Origin: an uncultured Hoeflea sp.
Lineage (GTDB): Bacteria; Pseudomonadota; Alphaproteobacteria; Rhizobiales; Rhizobiaceae
Reading direction: 5' to 3'
Assembly: GCF_947501405.1 (NCBI RefSeq)
Contig: NZ_CANMVK010000001.1
Span: 1,426,001 to 1,490,000 of the forward strand
DNA length: 64,000 nucleotides
The notes under the pieces were generated by a model that was not told the DNA's origin, searched no databases, and saw nothing but the letters and a program-made list of their open reading frames with translations. The position numbers and the translations under genes are program-made. Position 1 is the stretch's first letter, and every line of letters begins with the position of its first letter. Positions 26,769 through 36,337 of this stretch are shown one piece after another.

Positions 26769-28319
26769 ATGAGCACCGAGCGTTACTACATCACAACCGC
26801 GATTTCCTATCCCAATGGCACGCCGCACATTGGTCATGCCTATGAGCTGATCGCGACCGACGCCATGGCCCGGTTCCAGCGACTGGACGGCAAGGACGTT
26901 TATTTTCTGACCGGATCCGACGAGCATGGCCAGAAGATGCTGCAGACCGCGCGCCGTGAAGGCATCGAGGCAAAGGAGCTTGCTGACCGCAACACCGCTG
27001 AATTCCTGCGGATGGCTCAGGTACTCAACGCCTCCAATGACGATTTCATCCGCACCAGCGAGGCCCGGCACCACGCATCAAGCCAGGAGATCTGGCGGCG
27101 CATGGAGAAAAACGGCGACATCTACCGCGATGCCTATGCCGGATGGTACTCGGTGCGCGATGAGGCCTACTATCAGGAAAGCGAAACCGAGCTGCGCCCC
27201 GATGGCGTTCGCTACGGGCCGCAGGGCACGCCGGTGGAATGGGTCGAGGAGGCAAGTTATTTCTTCCGGCTGTCGAAATTCCAGGACATTCTGCTCAAGT
27301 TTTACGAGGACAATCCGGACTTCATGGGGCCTTCGGAGCGCCGCAATGAGGTTATCGCCTTTGTTAAATCCGGCTTGAAAGACCTCTCGGTCTCCCGCAC
27401 CACATTCGACTGGGGCATCAAGGTGCCCGGCGACGATGACCATGTGATGTATGTCTGGGTCGACGCACTGACCAACTACATCACCGGGCTCGGATTTCCC
27501 GATGAAAGCGATCCGAAATGGGCTTACTGGCCGGCCAATCTTCATGTGATCGGCAAGGATATCATCCGTTTCCACGCGGTGTATTGGCCGGCATTCCTGA
27601 TGTCGGCGGGTATCGCGCCGCCCAAGCGCGTCTATGCCCACGGGTTCCTGTTCAACCGCGGACTGAAGATGTCCAAATCCGAAGGCAATGTGGTTGATCC
27701 CTTCACCATGGTCGAGCATTACGGGCTCGATCAGGTGCGCTATTTCCTTTTGCGCGAAGTGCCGTTCGGTCAGGACGGCAGCTACAGCCACGAGGCGATC
27801 GTCGGAAGGATCAATTCCGATCTTGCCAATGATCTGGGCAATCTGGCGCAGCGCTCGCTGTCGATGATCGGCAAGAACTGCGACGGCAAGGTCCCGCAAC
27901 ATGGCGAATTTACTGCCGAGGACCAGGCTATCCTCAATGCCGCCTACGGTGTGCTTGATGTGATGCGGGGCGAAATCGAGGCTTGCCAGATCCACAAGGC
28001 GCTCGGCGCGGTGTGGCAGGTGGTGGCCGATGCCAACCGCTACTTCGCCTCACAGGAGCCCTGGAAGCTGAAGAAGGCCGAACCGGAGCGTATGAATACG
28101 GTGCTCTACACCACCGCCGAAGTGTTGCGGGTGATCGGAGTGAGCATCCAGCCGTTCATGCCCGAAAGTGCTGCAAAGCTGCTCGATCTTTTGAACGTCG
28201 ACGCCGGAAAGCGGATGTTCCGGGTCAGCCAGGCCGCACTGACACCGGGCACGGAGCTGCCGGCGCCGTCCGGGATCTTCCCGCGCTATGTGGAGGCTAA
28301 GCCGGAGCAGGGCGCATGA
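26769..28319 (+). CDS. metG: Methionine--tRNA ligase
   Basis: Class I aminoacyl-tRNA synthetase (516 aa) charging tRNA-Met. The N-terminal Rossmann fold has the HIGH box (HIGH at 20-23) and the KMSKS box at 300-304. The connective region lacks the CxxC zinc knuckles of the long form, as in the short MetG of many bacteria. The anticodon-binding helical domain ([23 protein letters not shown]) ends the protein, and there is no C-terminal EMAP/dimerisation domain. The gap of 166 bp after holB has no obvious gene. The stop overlaps the tatD-like gene by 4 bp. Confidence 0.96.
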   Translation: MSTERYYITTAISYPNGTPHIGHAYELIATDAMARFQRLDGKDVYFLTGSDEHGQKMLQTARREGIEAKELADRNTAEFLRMAQVLNASNDDFIRTSEARHHASSQEIWRRMEKNGDIYRDAYAGWYSVRDEAYYQESETELRPDGVRYGPQGTPVEWVEEASYFFRLSKFQDILLKFYEDNPDFMGPSERRNEVIAFVKSGLKDLSVSRTTFDWGIKVPGDDDHVMYVWVDALTNYITGLGFPDESDPKWAYWPANLHVIGKDIIRFHAVYWPAFLMSAGIAPPKRVYAHGFLFNRGLKMSKSEGNVVDPFTMVEHYGLDQVRYFLLREVPFGQDGSYSHEAIVGRINSDLANDLGNLAQRSLSMIGKNCDGKVPQHGEFTAEDQAILNAAYGVLDVMRGEIEACQIHKALGAVWQVVADANRYFASQEPWKLKKAEPERMNTVLYTTAEVLRVIGVSIQPFMPESAAKLLDLLNVDAGKRMFRVSQAALTPGTELPAPSGIFPRYVEAKPEQGA

Positions 28320-29119
28320 GTTTCGAACCGCTCTCCCATCCGGTGATCGATACCCATTGCCATCTCGATTTCGCGGATTTCGACGCTGAACGTGACGAAC
28401 TGCTCAACCGCTGCAGACAGGCTGGCGTTGTGCGGATGGTGACCATCTCCACACGGGTCAGGAGGTTCGACATCATATCCGGCCTGGCTGACCGCTATGA
28501 CAATTTGTTCTGCTCGGTGGGCACACACCCCCACAATGCCGCCGAAGAACCCGATGTCACGACCGATGAGCTGGTAGATATGGCCAACCATCCCAAATGC
28601 GTGGCGATCGGCGAGGCCGGGCTTGATTATTTCTACGATCACGCGCCTCGGGATGCGCAGGCCGAGGGCTTTCGCCGCCACATCGCAGCAGCGCGGATTA
28701 CCCAGTTGCCGCTGGTCATTCACGCGCGCGATGCTGACGACGATATGATCGCGATCCTGGAGGATGAGGCCGGGAAGGGGCCCTTCCCCTTCATTTTGCA
28801 CTGCTTTTCCTCAGGCGCGCGGCTGGCTGAAACCGGTGTTCAGCTCGGCGGCTATGTGTCGTTTTCCGGGATTCTCACGTTCAAGAAATCCCAGGACCTG
28901 CGCGATATCGCCGCCAAGCTGCCGCGCGAACGGCTGCTGGTTGAGACCGATGCGCCCTATCTGGCGCCCACGCCATTTCGCGGAAAGCGCAACGAGCCGT
29001 CCTATGTCGTCAACACAGCCCGGGTGCTGGGCGAAACGCTGGGAATGAGTGAACCGAACATCCGCGACCTGACCACGGCCAATGCGCTGAGGGTGTTTAG
29101 CAAGATGCCGCCACTGTGA
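28316..29119 (+). CDS. TatD family metal-dependent hydrolase
   Basis: TIM-barrel metal hydrolase of 267 aa, a member of the TatD DNase family. Metal ligands are visible in [10 protein letters not shown] (H14, H16), in [10 protein letters not shown], in [10 protein letters not shown] and HCFSSG, and in [10 protein letters not shown] near the end. TatD proteins act as 3'-5' exonucleases and D-aminoacyl-tRNA deacylase-like enzymes; the in vivo role is uncertain. It overlaps metG by 4 bp (ATGA) and the next gene by 4 bp (GTGA), and metG-tatD adjacency is common across bacteria. Confidence 0.93.
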   Translation: MSFEPLSHPVIDTHCHLDFADFDAERDELLNRCRQAGVVRMVTISTRVRRFDIISGLADRYDNLFCSVGTHPHNAAEEPDVTTDELVDMANHPKCVAIGEAGLDYFYDHAPRDAQAEGFRRHIAAARITQLPLVIHARDADDDMIAILEDEAGKGPFPFILHCFSSGARLAETGVQLGGYVSFSGILTFKKSQDLRDIAAKLPRERLLVETDAPYLAPTPFRGKRNEPSYVVNTARVLGETLGMSEPNIRDLTTANALRVFSKMPPL

Positions 29120-29940
29120 CTGCCAAAGCCCGCCGCCTGTTCACCGTTCTTGGATGCGCCTCCTCGCCAGGCGTGCCCAGGGTCAATGGCGACTGGGGGG
29201 CGTGCGATTCCGGAAACCCGAAAAACCGCCGCAGCCGCGCGGCATTTCTGATCCGGCAGATCGGCGCCGATGGCGGCGAAACCACGATTGTGGTCGATAC
29301 CGGTCCGGATTTTCGCGAACAGATGATTGCCAACAAGGTCTCGCAGGTCGATGCGGTTCTTTACACCCATTCCCATGCGGATCATGTGCACGGCATTGAC
29401 GATCTGCGCGGATTTGCGCTGTCGCAGCGGCGCAGGATTCCGATCTTTGCCGATCCCGAAACCATGGGGCGCATCCGCGCGGGCTTCGGCTATTGCCTGG
29501 AAACGCCCGCGGGCAGCGCCTATCCGCCGATCACCGAACCGCATCTGATCACGTCTTTCGATCAGCCGATCCTGATCCATGGAGCAGGGGGTGTGATCGC
29601 GGTGCAGCCGCTCGATCAGGTTCACGGTTCAATCCGCTCGCTGGGCTTTCGCGTTGGTGATCTGGCCTATTGTTGCGATGTCAGCGACTTTCCCCGCGAC
29701 ACCGTCGCGCGGCTGCGGGATCTGGATGTGCTGATCATCGATTCGCTGCAGTACAAACCGCATCCGAGCCATCTGTCAGTCGATCAGGCGCTGTGGTGGG
29801 TCGAAAAACTTGATCCCAAACGCGCTTATCTCACCCATATGCATGTGCCGCTGGACTATGACACGGTGTTTGAGGAAACTCCTGCGCGCGTAGAGCCGGC
29901 CTATGACGGCCTGACCATCGAGATGGAGGTGGACCCATGA
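29116..29940 (+). CDS. MBL-fold metallo-hydrolase (PhnP-like phosphodiesterase family)
   Basis: Metallo-beta-lactamase-fold hydrolase of 274 aa. The metal motif THSHADH gives H85, H87, D89 and H90. Further ligands lie in AYCCDVSDFP and THMHVPLDYD. The opening VLGCASSPGVPRV with a CDSGNPKN loop resembles PhnP and other cyclic phosphate phosphodiesterases. Translation begins at GTG 29116, overlapping the tatD stop. No phosphonate genes lie nearby, so a role in C-P lyase metabolism is not supported here. The next gene overlaps by 4 bp. Confidence 0.9.
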   Translation: MTAKARRLFTVLGCASSPGVPRVNGDWGACDSGNPKNRRSRAAFLIRQIGADGGETTIVVDTGPDFREQMIANKVSQVDAVLYTHSHADHVHGIDDLRGFALSQRRRIPIFADPETMGRIRAGFGYCLETPAGSAYPPITEPHLITSFDQPILIHGAGGVIAVQPLDQVHGSIRSLGFRVGDLAYCCDVSDFPRDTVARLRDLDVLIIDSLQYKPHPSHLSVDQALWWVEKLDPKRAYLTHMHVPLDYDTVFEETPARVEPAYDGLTIEMEVDP

Positions 29941-30455
29941 CGCAACTGGCCACGGAAATGACGCCGGAGCTGATCCGTGCCGGTTCGAGCATGGCTCGGG
30001 TGGCGGCTGCTGCAGCCGATGCGGGCCTGCCGATCAAGATCCTGAAAATGGCGCAATCGACCCGCACCGCGGAGGAAGCCGCCAGTGCGGCGGGCTGCGC
30101 CGTTTCCCAGATTGTCAAATCGCTGGTGTTTGAAAACAGCCAGACCGGCAAGCTGAACCTGCTTCTGGTTTCGGGCGCGCACGATGCGGATATGGATTAT
30201 ATTTCTGAGCGTTACGGTCTTGCTTTCACCCGTTGCGAAGTGCGCCGGGTGCGCGACGAGACCGGATTTGCCATCGGTGGTGTTGCGCCAATCGGGCATT
30301 TGAAGCCGATCACCATTCATATGGACCGGTCGTTGCTCGATCATGATGTTGTGTGGGCCGCAGCAGGCCGGCCCGACAGCGTATTCAGCGTCGATCCCGA
30401 CGCCTTGGCGCAAGCCGTTTCAGCGCATCTCATCGATGTGCGCCAGCCTGTCTGA
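29937..30455 (+). CDS. YbaK/EbsC family aminoacyl-tRNA deacylase
   Basis: Single-domain editing protein of 172 aa related to YbaK and the ProX/INS domain, which hydrolyse mischarged Cys- or Ala-tRNA. The core reads KILKMAQSTRTAEEAASAAGC, then QIVKSLVFE with the conserved lysine, and later GFAIGGVAPIGH, the family's GG-x-P-G-H signature. It ends the tmk-holB-metG-tatD-MBL run and overlaps the MBL gene by 4 bp. Placement after metG and tatD fits a translation-quality role, but the substrate is not decided by sequence. It converges on the CaiB gene. Confidence 0.9.
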   Translation: MTQLATEMTPELIRAGSSMARVAAAAADAGLPIKILKMAQSTRTAEEAASAAGCAVSQIVKSLVFENSQTGKLNLLLVSGAHDADMDYISERYGLAFTRCEVRRVRDETGFAIGGVAPIGHLKPITIHMDRSLLDHDVVWAAAGRPDSVFSVDPDALAQAVSAHLIDVRQPV

Positions 30456-30478
30456 CGCGCTCATCCGACGCTGACGGC

Positions 30479-31567
30479 TTACTCGCTCTCAAGCCAGTCC
30501 AGCACTGATCGCGTGTGTTCACCGCGCTGAGGCACCGGCCCCGGCATTCTGTCCGGACAGCTGGAAAACCGCGGCGCGGGAGCTGCCTGCAATGCGCCGT
30601 CGACTTCGTGCCAGACGTTGCGCGCCGCCATATGCGGATCGGTCGCTGCTTGCAGCGGATCAAGGGCAGGGGCCACACAAGCGTCGGAGCCCTCGAACAA
30701 GGCTTCCCAATGATTACGCGGCTCAAGGGCAAACCGGCCGGCCAGAAGCGCGGTCTGCCGCGGCCACTGCGCGGCATCGAACTGCGCTGCGAAATCCGGA
30801 TCCTCATCCAGTCCCATCAGCGCCAGAAACGCCGCGTAGAATTTTGGTTCCAGGCATTGCACCGAGATGAAACCGCCATCTGCGCAGGCATAACATCTGC
30901 TCCAATGCGGGCCATCAAGCAGGCTTGCTCCACGGTCCATCGACAGACCGCCGGTCTGGCACAGGGCCATCAGCAAGTTCATCATATGGGCCGAGCCGTC
31001 GACGATAGCCGCGTCGACGACGCAGCCGCCACGGCCCGCACGCGCTGCCATGACGCCGGAGAGAATTCCCGCCACCAGATAGAGCGCGCCGCCGCCAATA
31101 TCGCCGACAAGCGTCGGTGGAGTGAATGGCGGATCACCGGCGTTGCCGCCATACCAGGCCGCACCCGACAGCGACACATAGTTGAGATCGTGGCCAGCCG
31201 TGTGCGCCCGCGGGCCACTCTGGCCCCATCCGGTCATGCGGCCATAGACCAGATCCGGGTTGACCTGTTGCAGGTCATCCGGTCCGAGCCCGAGCCGCTC
31301 CATCACACCAGGCCGGAAGCCTTCGATCAAAGCTTCGGATTTTTTCGTCAGACGCTTGAGCCGGACCAGGTCGTCTTTGTCCTTGAGATCGAGCTCGATT
31401 GAGCGTTTGCCGCGATCCAGGATCGAGCGCTCGGGCATGCCTGGCGCCGGCCGTCCGTTTTTCCGGTGAACGACAATGACATCGGCGCCGAGATCAGCCA
31501 GCATCATTGCCGCAAACGGCGCCGGGCCGAGACCCTCGATTTCCATGACACGCAAGCCTTCAAGCAT
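30479..31567 (-). CDS. CaiB/BaiF family CoA-transferase (alpha-methylacyl-CoA racemase-like)
   Basis: Class III CoA-transferase family enzyme (362 aa). The N-terminus LRVMEIEGLGPAPFAAMMLADLGADVI is diagnostic, followed by RSIELDLK, LIEGFRPGVMERLGLGP and GRMTGWGQSGP. AGHDLNYVSLSGAAWYGG contains the His-Asp pair used by alpha-methylacyl-CoA racemases (Amacr), which favours that subgroup over transferases proper. It stands alone, convergent with the ybaK-like gene. The acyl-CoA substrate is unknown. Confidence 0.88.
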   Translation of the reverse strand: MLEGLRVMEIEGLGPAPFAAMMLADLGADVIVVHRKNGRPAPGMPERSILDRGKRSIELDLKDKDDLVRLKRLTKKSEALIEGFRPGVMERLGLGPDDLQQVNPDLVYGRMTGWGQSGPRAHTAGHDLNYVSLSGAAWYGGNAGDPPFTPPTLVGDIGGGALYLVAGILSGVMAARAGRGGCVVDAAIVDGSAHMMNLLMALCQTGGLSMDRGASLLDGPHWSRCYACADGGFISVQCLEPKFYAAFLALMGLDEDPDFAAQFDAAQWPRQTALLAGRFALEPRNHWEALFEGSDACVAPALDPLQAATDPHMAARNVWHEVDGALQAAPAPRFSSCPDRMPGPVPQRGEHTRSVLDWLESE

Positions 31568-32050
31568 TTGGGCCCGTCTCCCTATTGCAACACGCCACCG
31601 CGCTCAGCCGTTATGCGTCAGAGCTTCGTTGTGCATCATCTTCGATGACGTATCCCATAAATGCTGCGCCTTTTTGAAGTTCAGTTGGGTCGGGCGCGAT
31701 TTTTTCGGAGCCGCTCCAACCAGGGTGTTCCATTGGTTTTTGCTCTCAGACACCATTCAGTACTCTGGATTTGCGGAGAATTCTGACAGGGCGGCACCGA
31801 TAGAAGCCAGCGGAAAAATTGGCGTCGAAGATAAAGTGCAATTGCAGAGGACCAAAATCTGAAATTGAGCAGATTGGCCAGCAGCAATAACGAGCCGAAC
31901 GGGCAGGGACATCTTTACGGCATGTGGTTCTCTCCATTTTTTCTTAGCCAATTCAACGCGTTAACACGATGCAATTGTAATTCGACGCAACGCTGTGCAA
32001 GCTCGAGGCCATAGATCGGATTCGGCAATTGATAGAGGGCGGGAATAGCC
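31568..32050. other. Intergenic region before aquaporin Z
   Basis: This 483-bp gap has visibly more A and T than its surroundings (runs such as GATTTTTTCGG, CCATTTTTTCTTAG and CAATTGTAATTCG). The open frames in it are short, lack ribosome binding sites and look like no known protein. It probably holds the promoters of the divergent CoA-transferase and aquaporin genes. No tRNA, terminator or repeat was recognised. Confidence 0.5.
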
Positions 32051-32758
32051 ATGATGAAAAAACTATCCGCAGAGTGTTTTGGCACGTTCTGGCTGGTGTT
32101 TGGAGGTTGCGGCAGCGCCATTTACGCGGCCGGCGTGGCGGATGTCGGCATCGGCTTTCTCGGAGTATCGTTGGCCTTCGGCCTGACCGTGCTGACAATG
32201 GCCTATGCTGTTGGCGGCATTTCCGGCGGCCATTTCAATCCGGCGGTCTCGGTTGGTCTGCTTGTGGCCGGCCGCTTCCCGGCCAAGGATCTGGCGCCTT
32301 ATGTGGCCGCGCAGCTGGTTGGCGGCGTTGTGGCGGGCCTCATGCTTTATGTCATCGCCAGCGGACAAGCAGGCTTTGAAGCCCGCGGGTTTGCCGCCAA
32401 CGGCTATGGTGAGCATTCGCCGGGCGGCTATTCGATGATATCCGTGCTGATCGCCGAATTCCTGCTCACCATGATGTTCCTGATCATCATTCTTGGCGTG
32501 ACGGGAAAAGAGCCGCCGGCGGGATATTCCGCGCCCGCCGGATTTGCGCCGATCGCCATTGGTCTGGCGCTGACCCTGATCCATCTGATTTCGATCCCGA
32601 TCAGCAACACTTCGGTCAATCCGGCGCGGTCGACGGCTGTGGCGTTTTTTGCCGATGGCGGCTGGGCTGTTGGCCAACTATGGCTGTTCTGGGTGGCGCC
32701 GATTGCCGGCGCGGCGGTCGGTGGCCTTGTCCACAAGGCGGTGTTCGAAGCCAAATAG
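32051..32758 (+). CDS. aqpZ: Aquaporin Z
   Basis: Inner-membrane water channel of 235 aa with six helices and two half-helices. Both NPA motifs are present (N63-P-A and N190-P-A-R). The selectivity-filter residues match E. coli AqpZ by alignment around the motifs: F43, H178, T187 and R193. This indicates a water-selective pore that does not pass glycerol. [22 protein letters not shown] is the usual first helix. The gene starts at ATG 32051, with a second ATG 3 bp later. It is monocistronic, with a long AT-rich leader. Confidence 0.96.
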   Translation: MMKKLSAECFGTFWLVFGGCGSAIYAAGVADVGIGFLGVSLAFGLTVLTMAYAVGGISGGHFNPAVSVGLLVAGRFPAKDLAPYVAAQLVGGVVAGLMLYVIASGQAGFEARGFAANGYGEHSPGGYSMISVLIAEFLLTMMFLIIILGVTGKEPPAGYSAPAGFAPIAIGLALTLIHLISIPISNTSVNPARSTAVAFFADGGWAVGQLWLFWVAPIAGAAVGGLVHKAVFEAK

Positions 32759-33120
32759 CTCAGCATTGCCGCGCTGTGACGCGCTTGGCGTGTGAGGCAT
32801 TGGCGCACTGTCATCGTGCTGCCAAGCTCAAATTTTTGACTCGAAAACCGGCGCATCCATTTGGAATCAAAGTCGTTTCGAACTACGGTGCATGTACGCG
32901 TTAGTTCCATAATCCATCTTATGCGATCTTTGTATGTAAGGTGCGCACGCCCGGGATGCGTCTGTTGACCAGGCCCATTTTTCTTCAGCCGATGAGCCGC
33001 CTTTCGATATTCCCGGCACGCCTTCCCCATGATGACTGGCCAACGATAACCGAGCTACTTGCAGTGGCCTGAGGCTTGGCCTATCGGAGTGTCGCTGACA
33101 TCACCAACCGGAGTGTTCTC
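32759..33120. other. Intergenic region between aqpZ and the M32 carboxypeptidase gene
   Basis: This 362-bp gap between two plus-strand genes contains no credible coding frame. It should hold the aqpZ transcript end and the promoter of the carboxypeptidase gene. A weak GCGC-rich imperfect repeat lies near 32770-32800 but has no T run. Nothing else was recognised. Confidence 0.5.
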
Positions 33121-34605
33121 ATGTCTTTCGCCAAACTCGACGCCTATTGCCATTCGCTCAGCGCGCTTGAACATGCGCTGGCAATCCTTGGCGTCGATGA
33201 AGCCACTGCGATGGCGCCCGGCGGTGGCGAAAGCCGCGCCGAAGCGATGGCCAGCCTGTCAGGCATGCTGCATCGTCAAGCCACCGATCCGAAGCTTCAG
33301 GATTGGATCGAGGCGGCAAAAGCGGAATCGCTTGATGATGCGCAGAGCGTCGCGGTTGCCGAATTTGAGCGTAGCTACATCAACATGACCTGCCTGCCCG
33401 CCGAGTTCGTCGAACGCCGGATCCGAACCTCCATGCGCTCGGAGCAATTGTGGCGCAACGCCCGCCCGAATGGTGATTGGGACGGATTCCGGCCAGCACT
33501 TGAAGGCGTGGTCGATTTGGTGCGCGAGGAAGCAGCAATCCGTGCCGAAGTGCTCAAGCTTACGCCCTATGACGCGCTGATGGAGCAATATGACCCGGGA
33601 AACCGCACCAAGGACATCACGCCGGTATTTACCGAACTCAAGGTGTTTCTGGTCGATTTCCTGCCGCAGGCGCTCGCGGCTCAGGCCGAACATCACGCTA
33701 CACGACCGCTCAAGGCCTTGTCCGGCGAGTACCCCGTGGAGCGCCAGAAAGCGCTTGGCGAGGCTATGATGGAAGCCATCGGTTTCGACATGGCTCACGG
33801 CAGCCTGTCGATCTCCGACCATCCGTTTTGCGGCGGTGTCCCCAGCGATGTGCGGATGACCACACGTTACCGCACGGACGAGTTTTTGCCGGCGCTGATG
33901 GGCATTTTGCACGAGACCGGCCACGGGCTTTATGAGCAGAACCTTCCCAAGGACTGGGCGCACTGGCTGTCGGGCAAGGCGCGGGGCATGTCGATCCATG
34001 AAAGCCAGAGCCTGTTTGTCGAAAAACAGATCGGCCGCAACCCGGCATTCTGGCGCTTCGCCCTGCCCCATGTGGCCAAGCATCTGGGTGAAGACTGGGC
34101 GATCGACGACATGCTGCAGCATGTGCACCAGGTGCGTCGCGGCAAGATCCGGGTGGATGCCGATGAGGTGACCTACCCATTGCATGTGATCCTGCGTTAC
34201 GAGTTGGAGCAGGATCTGCTGGCACGGCGCATCGAAGTTCGGGATTTGCCCGAAGCCTGGGACGCCAAGATGCTGGAATATCTCGGTATTTCCACCATTG
34301 ATGACCCCGCAAACGGGCCGATGCAGGATGTGCATTGGCCATCCGGCGCATTTGGCTATTTCCCGTCCTACACCCTGGGAGCATTGATGGCGGCGCAGCA
34401 ATGGGCGGCGATCACCCGCACCCATCCCGAAGTGGATGCCGAGATTGCCGGCGGCGATTTCGGCACGCTGATTGACTGGCGACGCAAGAACATATGGCAA
34501 AGAGCCTCGATGGGATCGACCCCGGAGATCTTGCGCAAAGCCACCGGGGAAAACCTCAATCCGGCTCATTTCATTGCGCATCTGCAGGCCCGTTACGGGC
34601 AATAG
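33121..34605 (+). CDS. M32 family metallocarboxypeptidase
   Basis: Cytoplasmic zinc carboxypeptidase of 494 aa, related to Thermus/Pyrococcus carboxypeptidase Taq. The zinc motif HETGH is at 264-268, and the third ligand Glu lies in IHESQS (E294). Other family signatures are FCGGVPSDVRMTTRY and the late DEVTYPLHVILRYELE and FGYFPSYTLGALMAAQ. It removes C-terminal residues from peptides. The ATG at 33121 (MSFAKLDAY) gives the usual length of about 500; an extension to 33076 lacks support. It is monocistronic. Confidence 0.94.
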   Translation: MSFAKLDAYCHSLSALEHALAILGVDEATAMAPGGGESRAEAMASLSGMLHRQATDPKLQDWIEAAKAESLDDAQSVAVAEFERSYINMTCLPAEFVERRIRTSMRSEQLWRNARPNGDWDGFRPALEGVVDLVREEAAIRAEVLKLTPYDALMEQYDPGNRTKDITPVFTELKVFLVDFLPQALAAQAEHHATRPLKALSGEYPVERQKALGEAMMEAIGFDMAHGSLSISDHPFCGGVPSDVRMTTRYRTDEFLPALMGILHETGHGLYEQNLPKDWAHWLSGKARGMSIHESQSLFVEKQIGRNPAFWRFALPHVAKHLGEDWAIDDMLQHVHQVRRGKIRVDADEVTYPLHVILRYELEQDLLARRIEVRDLPEAWDAKMLEYLGISTIDDPANGPMQDVHWPSGAFGYFPSYTLGALMAAQQWAAITRTHPEVDAEIAGGDFGTLIDWRRKNIWQRASMGSTPEILRKATGENLNPAHFIAHLQARYGQ

Positions 34606-34653
34606 CAGCCCGGGAACGGAGCCAAGCTTTTTCGGCTTATCCCCTGCTCTGAC

Positions 34654-35556
34654 CTAGGTACTTTCCAAGCTGTTCGCCTTCTCCAGAGCCGCGGCCTCAC
34701 GCCGGCGCTTGCGCTCGCGCATGATGGTGTAAAGCCCGGTGGTAATGATGATACCGGCGCCGATGAGCGTGTAGGCATCGGGTACTTCGGAAAAAACCAA
34801 CAGACCGACAATGGTGGAAAACACCAGCCGGGAATAGCGAAATGGCGTCACCACCGAGATTTCGCCCACCCGTGTGGCTTCCGTGAGTGCCCAATAGGCG
34901 AAAGTTCCGATGCCGAGCGCGCCTGCGAGATAGCCCGCCTCCGCCCAGGTCGGGACCTTTGCGCCGCCGGTGATTGCAAGCATGGCAAGGCCTGTGAAGC
35001 CGACGGCCAGAAAGCCCCAGGCGGCCAATTGCAGCGAGCTGATGGATTTGGGCACCTTTCGGCTGGCGAGATCGCGAATTGACAGGCCAATCACGCCCAT
35101 CACCGCCCACAGCACATTGACCTCGAAACCCTCGAGGCCTGGCCGGATCACCAGGATGACGCCGAAAAAGCCGATGAGAATGGCGGTCCAGCGACGCCAG
35201 CCGACGGCCTCGCCGAGCACCAGCGCCGCCCCCATGGTCACGAACAGCGGCGCCGCCTGTAAAATCGTCGTTGCGGTGGCGAGCGGGATCAGCGCCAGCG
35301 CCGTGACAAAGCCGATGGTACCGATGATCTCGGTGAGATTGCGAACCAGAACCGCCGGATGAAAAAAATCGCCCGACAGTGGAGAAAGCCCGCGTGACCG
35401 GGCAAGCAGCCCGAAAAAGATGGCGCCGGGAAATCCCAATACGACCAGGATCTGGCCTACCGGCAGCCCCGCCGCAGCTAGCTTGATGAACATGTCTTCG
35501 GCGGCAAAACCGAGCATGCCGAGCACCATCAGCACGATGCCGCGCATATTGTCCAT
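34654..35556 (-). CDS. DMT superfamily transporter (EamA family)
   Basis: Inner-membrane carrier of about 300 aa with ten helices in two EamA repeats. The first repeat starts RGIVLMVLGMLGFAAEDMFIKLAA and contains the signature LAARSRG/PLATATTILQAAPLFVTMGAALVLGEAVGWRRW. The second repeat has YWALTEATRVGEISVVTPFRYSRLVFSTIVGLLVF. The C-terminus is basic (MRERKRRRE). Such transporters export metabolites or take up nucleotides or amino acids; the substrate is unknown. ATG 35556 is preferred over 35592. It lies downstream of, and on the same strand as, a MarR gene, 126 bp away. Confidence 0.9.
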   Translation of the reverse strand: MDNMRGIVLMVLGMLGFAAEDMFIKLAAAGLPVGQILVVLGFPGAIFFGLLARSRGLSPLSGDFFHPAVLVRNLTEIIGTIGFVTALALIPLATATTILQAAPLFVTMGAALVLGEAVGWRRWTAILIGFFGVILVIRPGLEGFEVNVLWAVMGVIGLSIRDLASRKVPKSISSLQLAAWGFLAVGFTGLAMLAITGGAKVPTWAEAGYLAGALGIGTFAYWALTEATRVGEISVVTPFRYSRLVFSTIVGLLVFSEVPDAYTLIGAGIIITTGLYTIMRERKRRREAAALEKANSLEST

Positions 35557-35682
35557 GTGATCCGATCCCGCTTGATTGACAGGCCTGCCCAAGACGGACC
35601 GCCTCAGAAGGCCGTCCCTAGCCGGTTTTGCCGTCGTTGGGAAACGGTTTCAGATGCTTGGCGCCCGCGCTGTGACACGGGT

Positions 35683-36120
35683 TCAGCTATCGTCGGCAAT
35701 GTCCATTGCGGCCGAGACCCGGGCCAGCATGCTTGCAAACAGCGCCTGCTCGGCAATCGGTAGCGCTGCGAGAACCTGCTGATCGGCCAAGTTCTGCGCT
35801 CGGCCCGCAGGGCCCACCAGTTCTCTGGCGGCGGCAGTCAGGGACGTGAGTTGCGCTCGCCCATCATCGGGGTGGGGCCTGCGCACAATCAGGCCGTCGC
35901 GGCTCATCCGGGCCAGCGTGTTGGCCATTGTCGCCTGCTCCACCGCAAGGCTGGTTGCCAGCTGCCGTTGGGTCTGCTCGCCCTGTTGCTGCAATTCCAT
36001 AATGACCAGATGTTGCGCGGGCGTGAGGCTCAACGGGCGCAAATGCGCCGACAGCGCCGCCGTGTATGCGCGGGCCAACCGCACCAGGCTTTGCCCCACT
36101 GAAGATTCGTTTTCCTGCAT
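35683..36120 (-). CDS. MarR family transcriptional regulator
   Basis: Winged-helix regulator of 145 aa. Helix alpha1 (VGQSLVRLARAYTAALSAHL) and LSLTPAQHLVIMELQQQGEQTQRQLATSLAVEQATMANTLARMSRDGLI form the dimer and HTH parts; RRPHPDDGRAQLTSLT is the wing, with the conserved DxR. Two ATAG-N4-CTAT palindromes lie just upstream (36135-36168), which suggests autoregulation and control of the divergent yqaA gene. No sensor cysteine is evident in the sequence, so a small-molecule ligand is more probable than thiol oxidation. It could also regulate the DMT gene downstream. Confidence 0.9.
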   Translation of the reverse strand: MQENESSVGQSLVRLARAYTAALSAHLRPLSLTPAQHLVIMELQQQGEQTQRQLATSLAVEQATMANTLARMSRDGLIVRRPHPDDGRAQLTSLTAAARELVGPAGRAQNLADQQVLAALPIAEQALFASMLARVSAAMDIADDS

Positions 36121-36134
36121 TTCTGGCCATTCCC

Positions 36135-36168
36135 ATAGCGCGCTATATATTTTTACATAGTACGCTAT
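36135..36168. promoter_or_regulatory. Tandem MarR operator candidate
   Basis: ATAGCGCGCTAT (36135-36146, perfect 12-bp palindrome) and ATAGTACGCTAT (36157-36168, imperfect) share ATAG-N4-CTAT arms. Their centres are 22 bp apart, close to two helical turns. They begin 15 bp before the MarR start and lie in the divergent region with yqaA. Symmetry, repetition and place all fit a MarR operator. Confidence 0.6.
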
Positions 36169-36337
36169 CTATCTCGCCGGGTAAATCCCCTTGTCCTGCA
36201 AGGTTCCGACGATCGGTCTCCGCGTGGTGCCGCTTCCGCAAAACCGTCAAACGCGCTAATGGCTTGCCGACCCTTAGGCAGCCGCGGGAACCAACCCGAT
36301 GCTCCCCATCGTGCCACCGCAATCGGAGACCGCTTCC

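Noticed and set aside
30515-31402. Plus-strand frame antisense to the CaiB-type gene
   Set aside because: Shadow of a well-supported gene with no domain and no ribosome binding site.
31568-32050. Short open frames in the AT-rich gap before aqpZ
   Set aside because: They are under 70 codons, overlap each other in several frames, have no ribosome binding site and resemble no protein.
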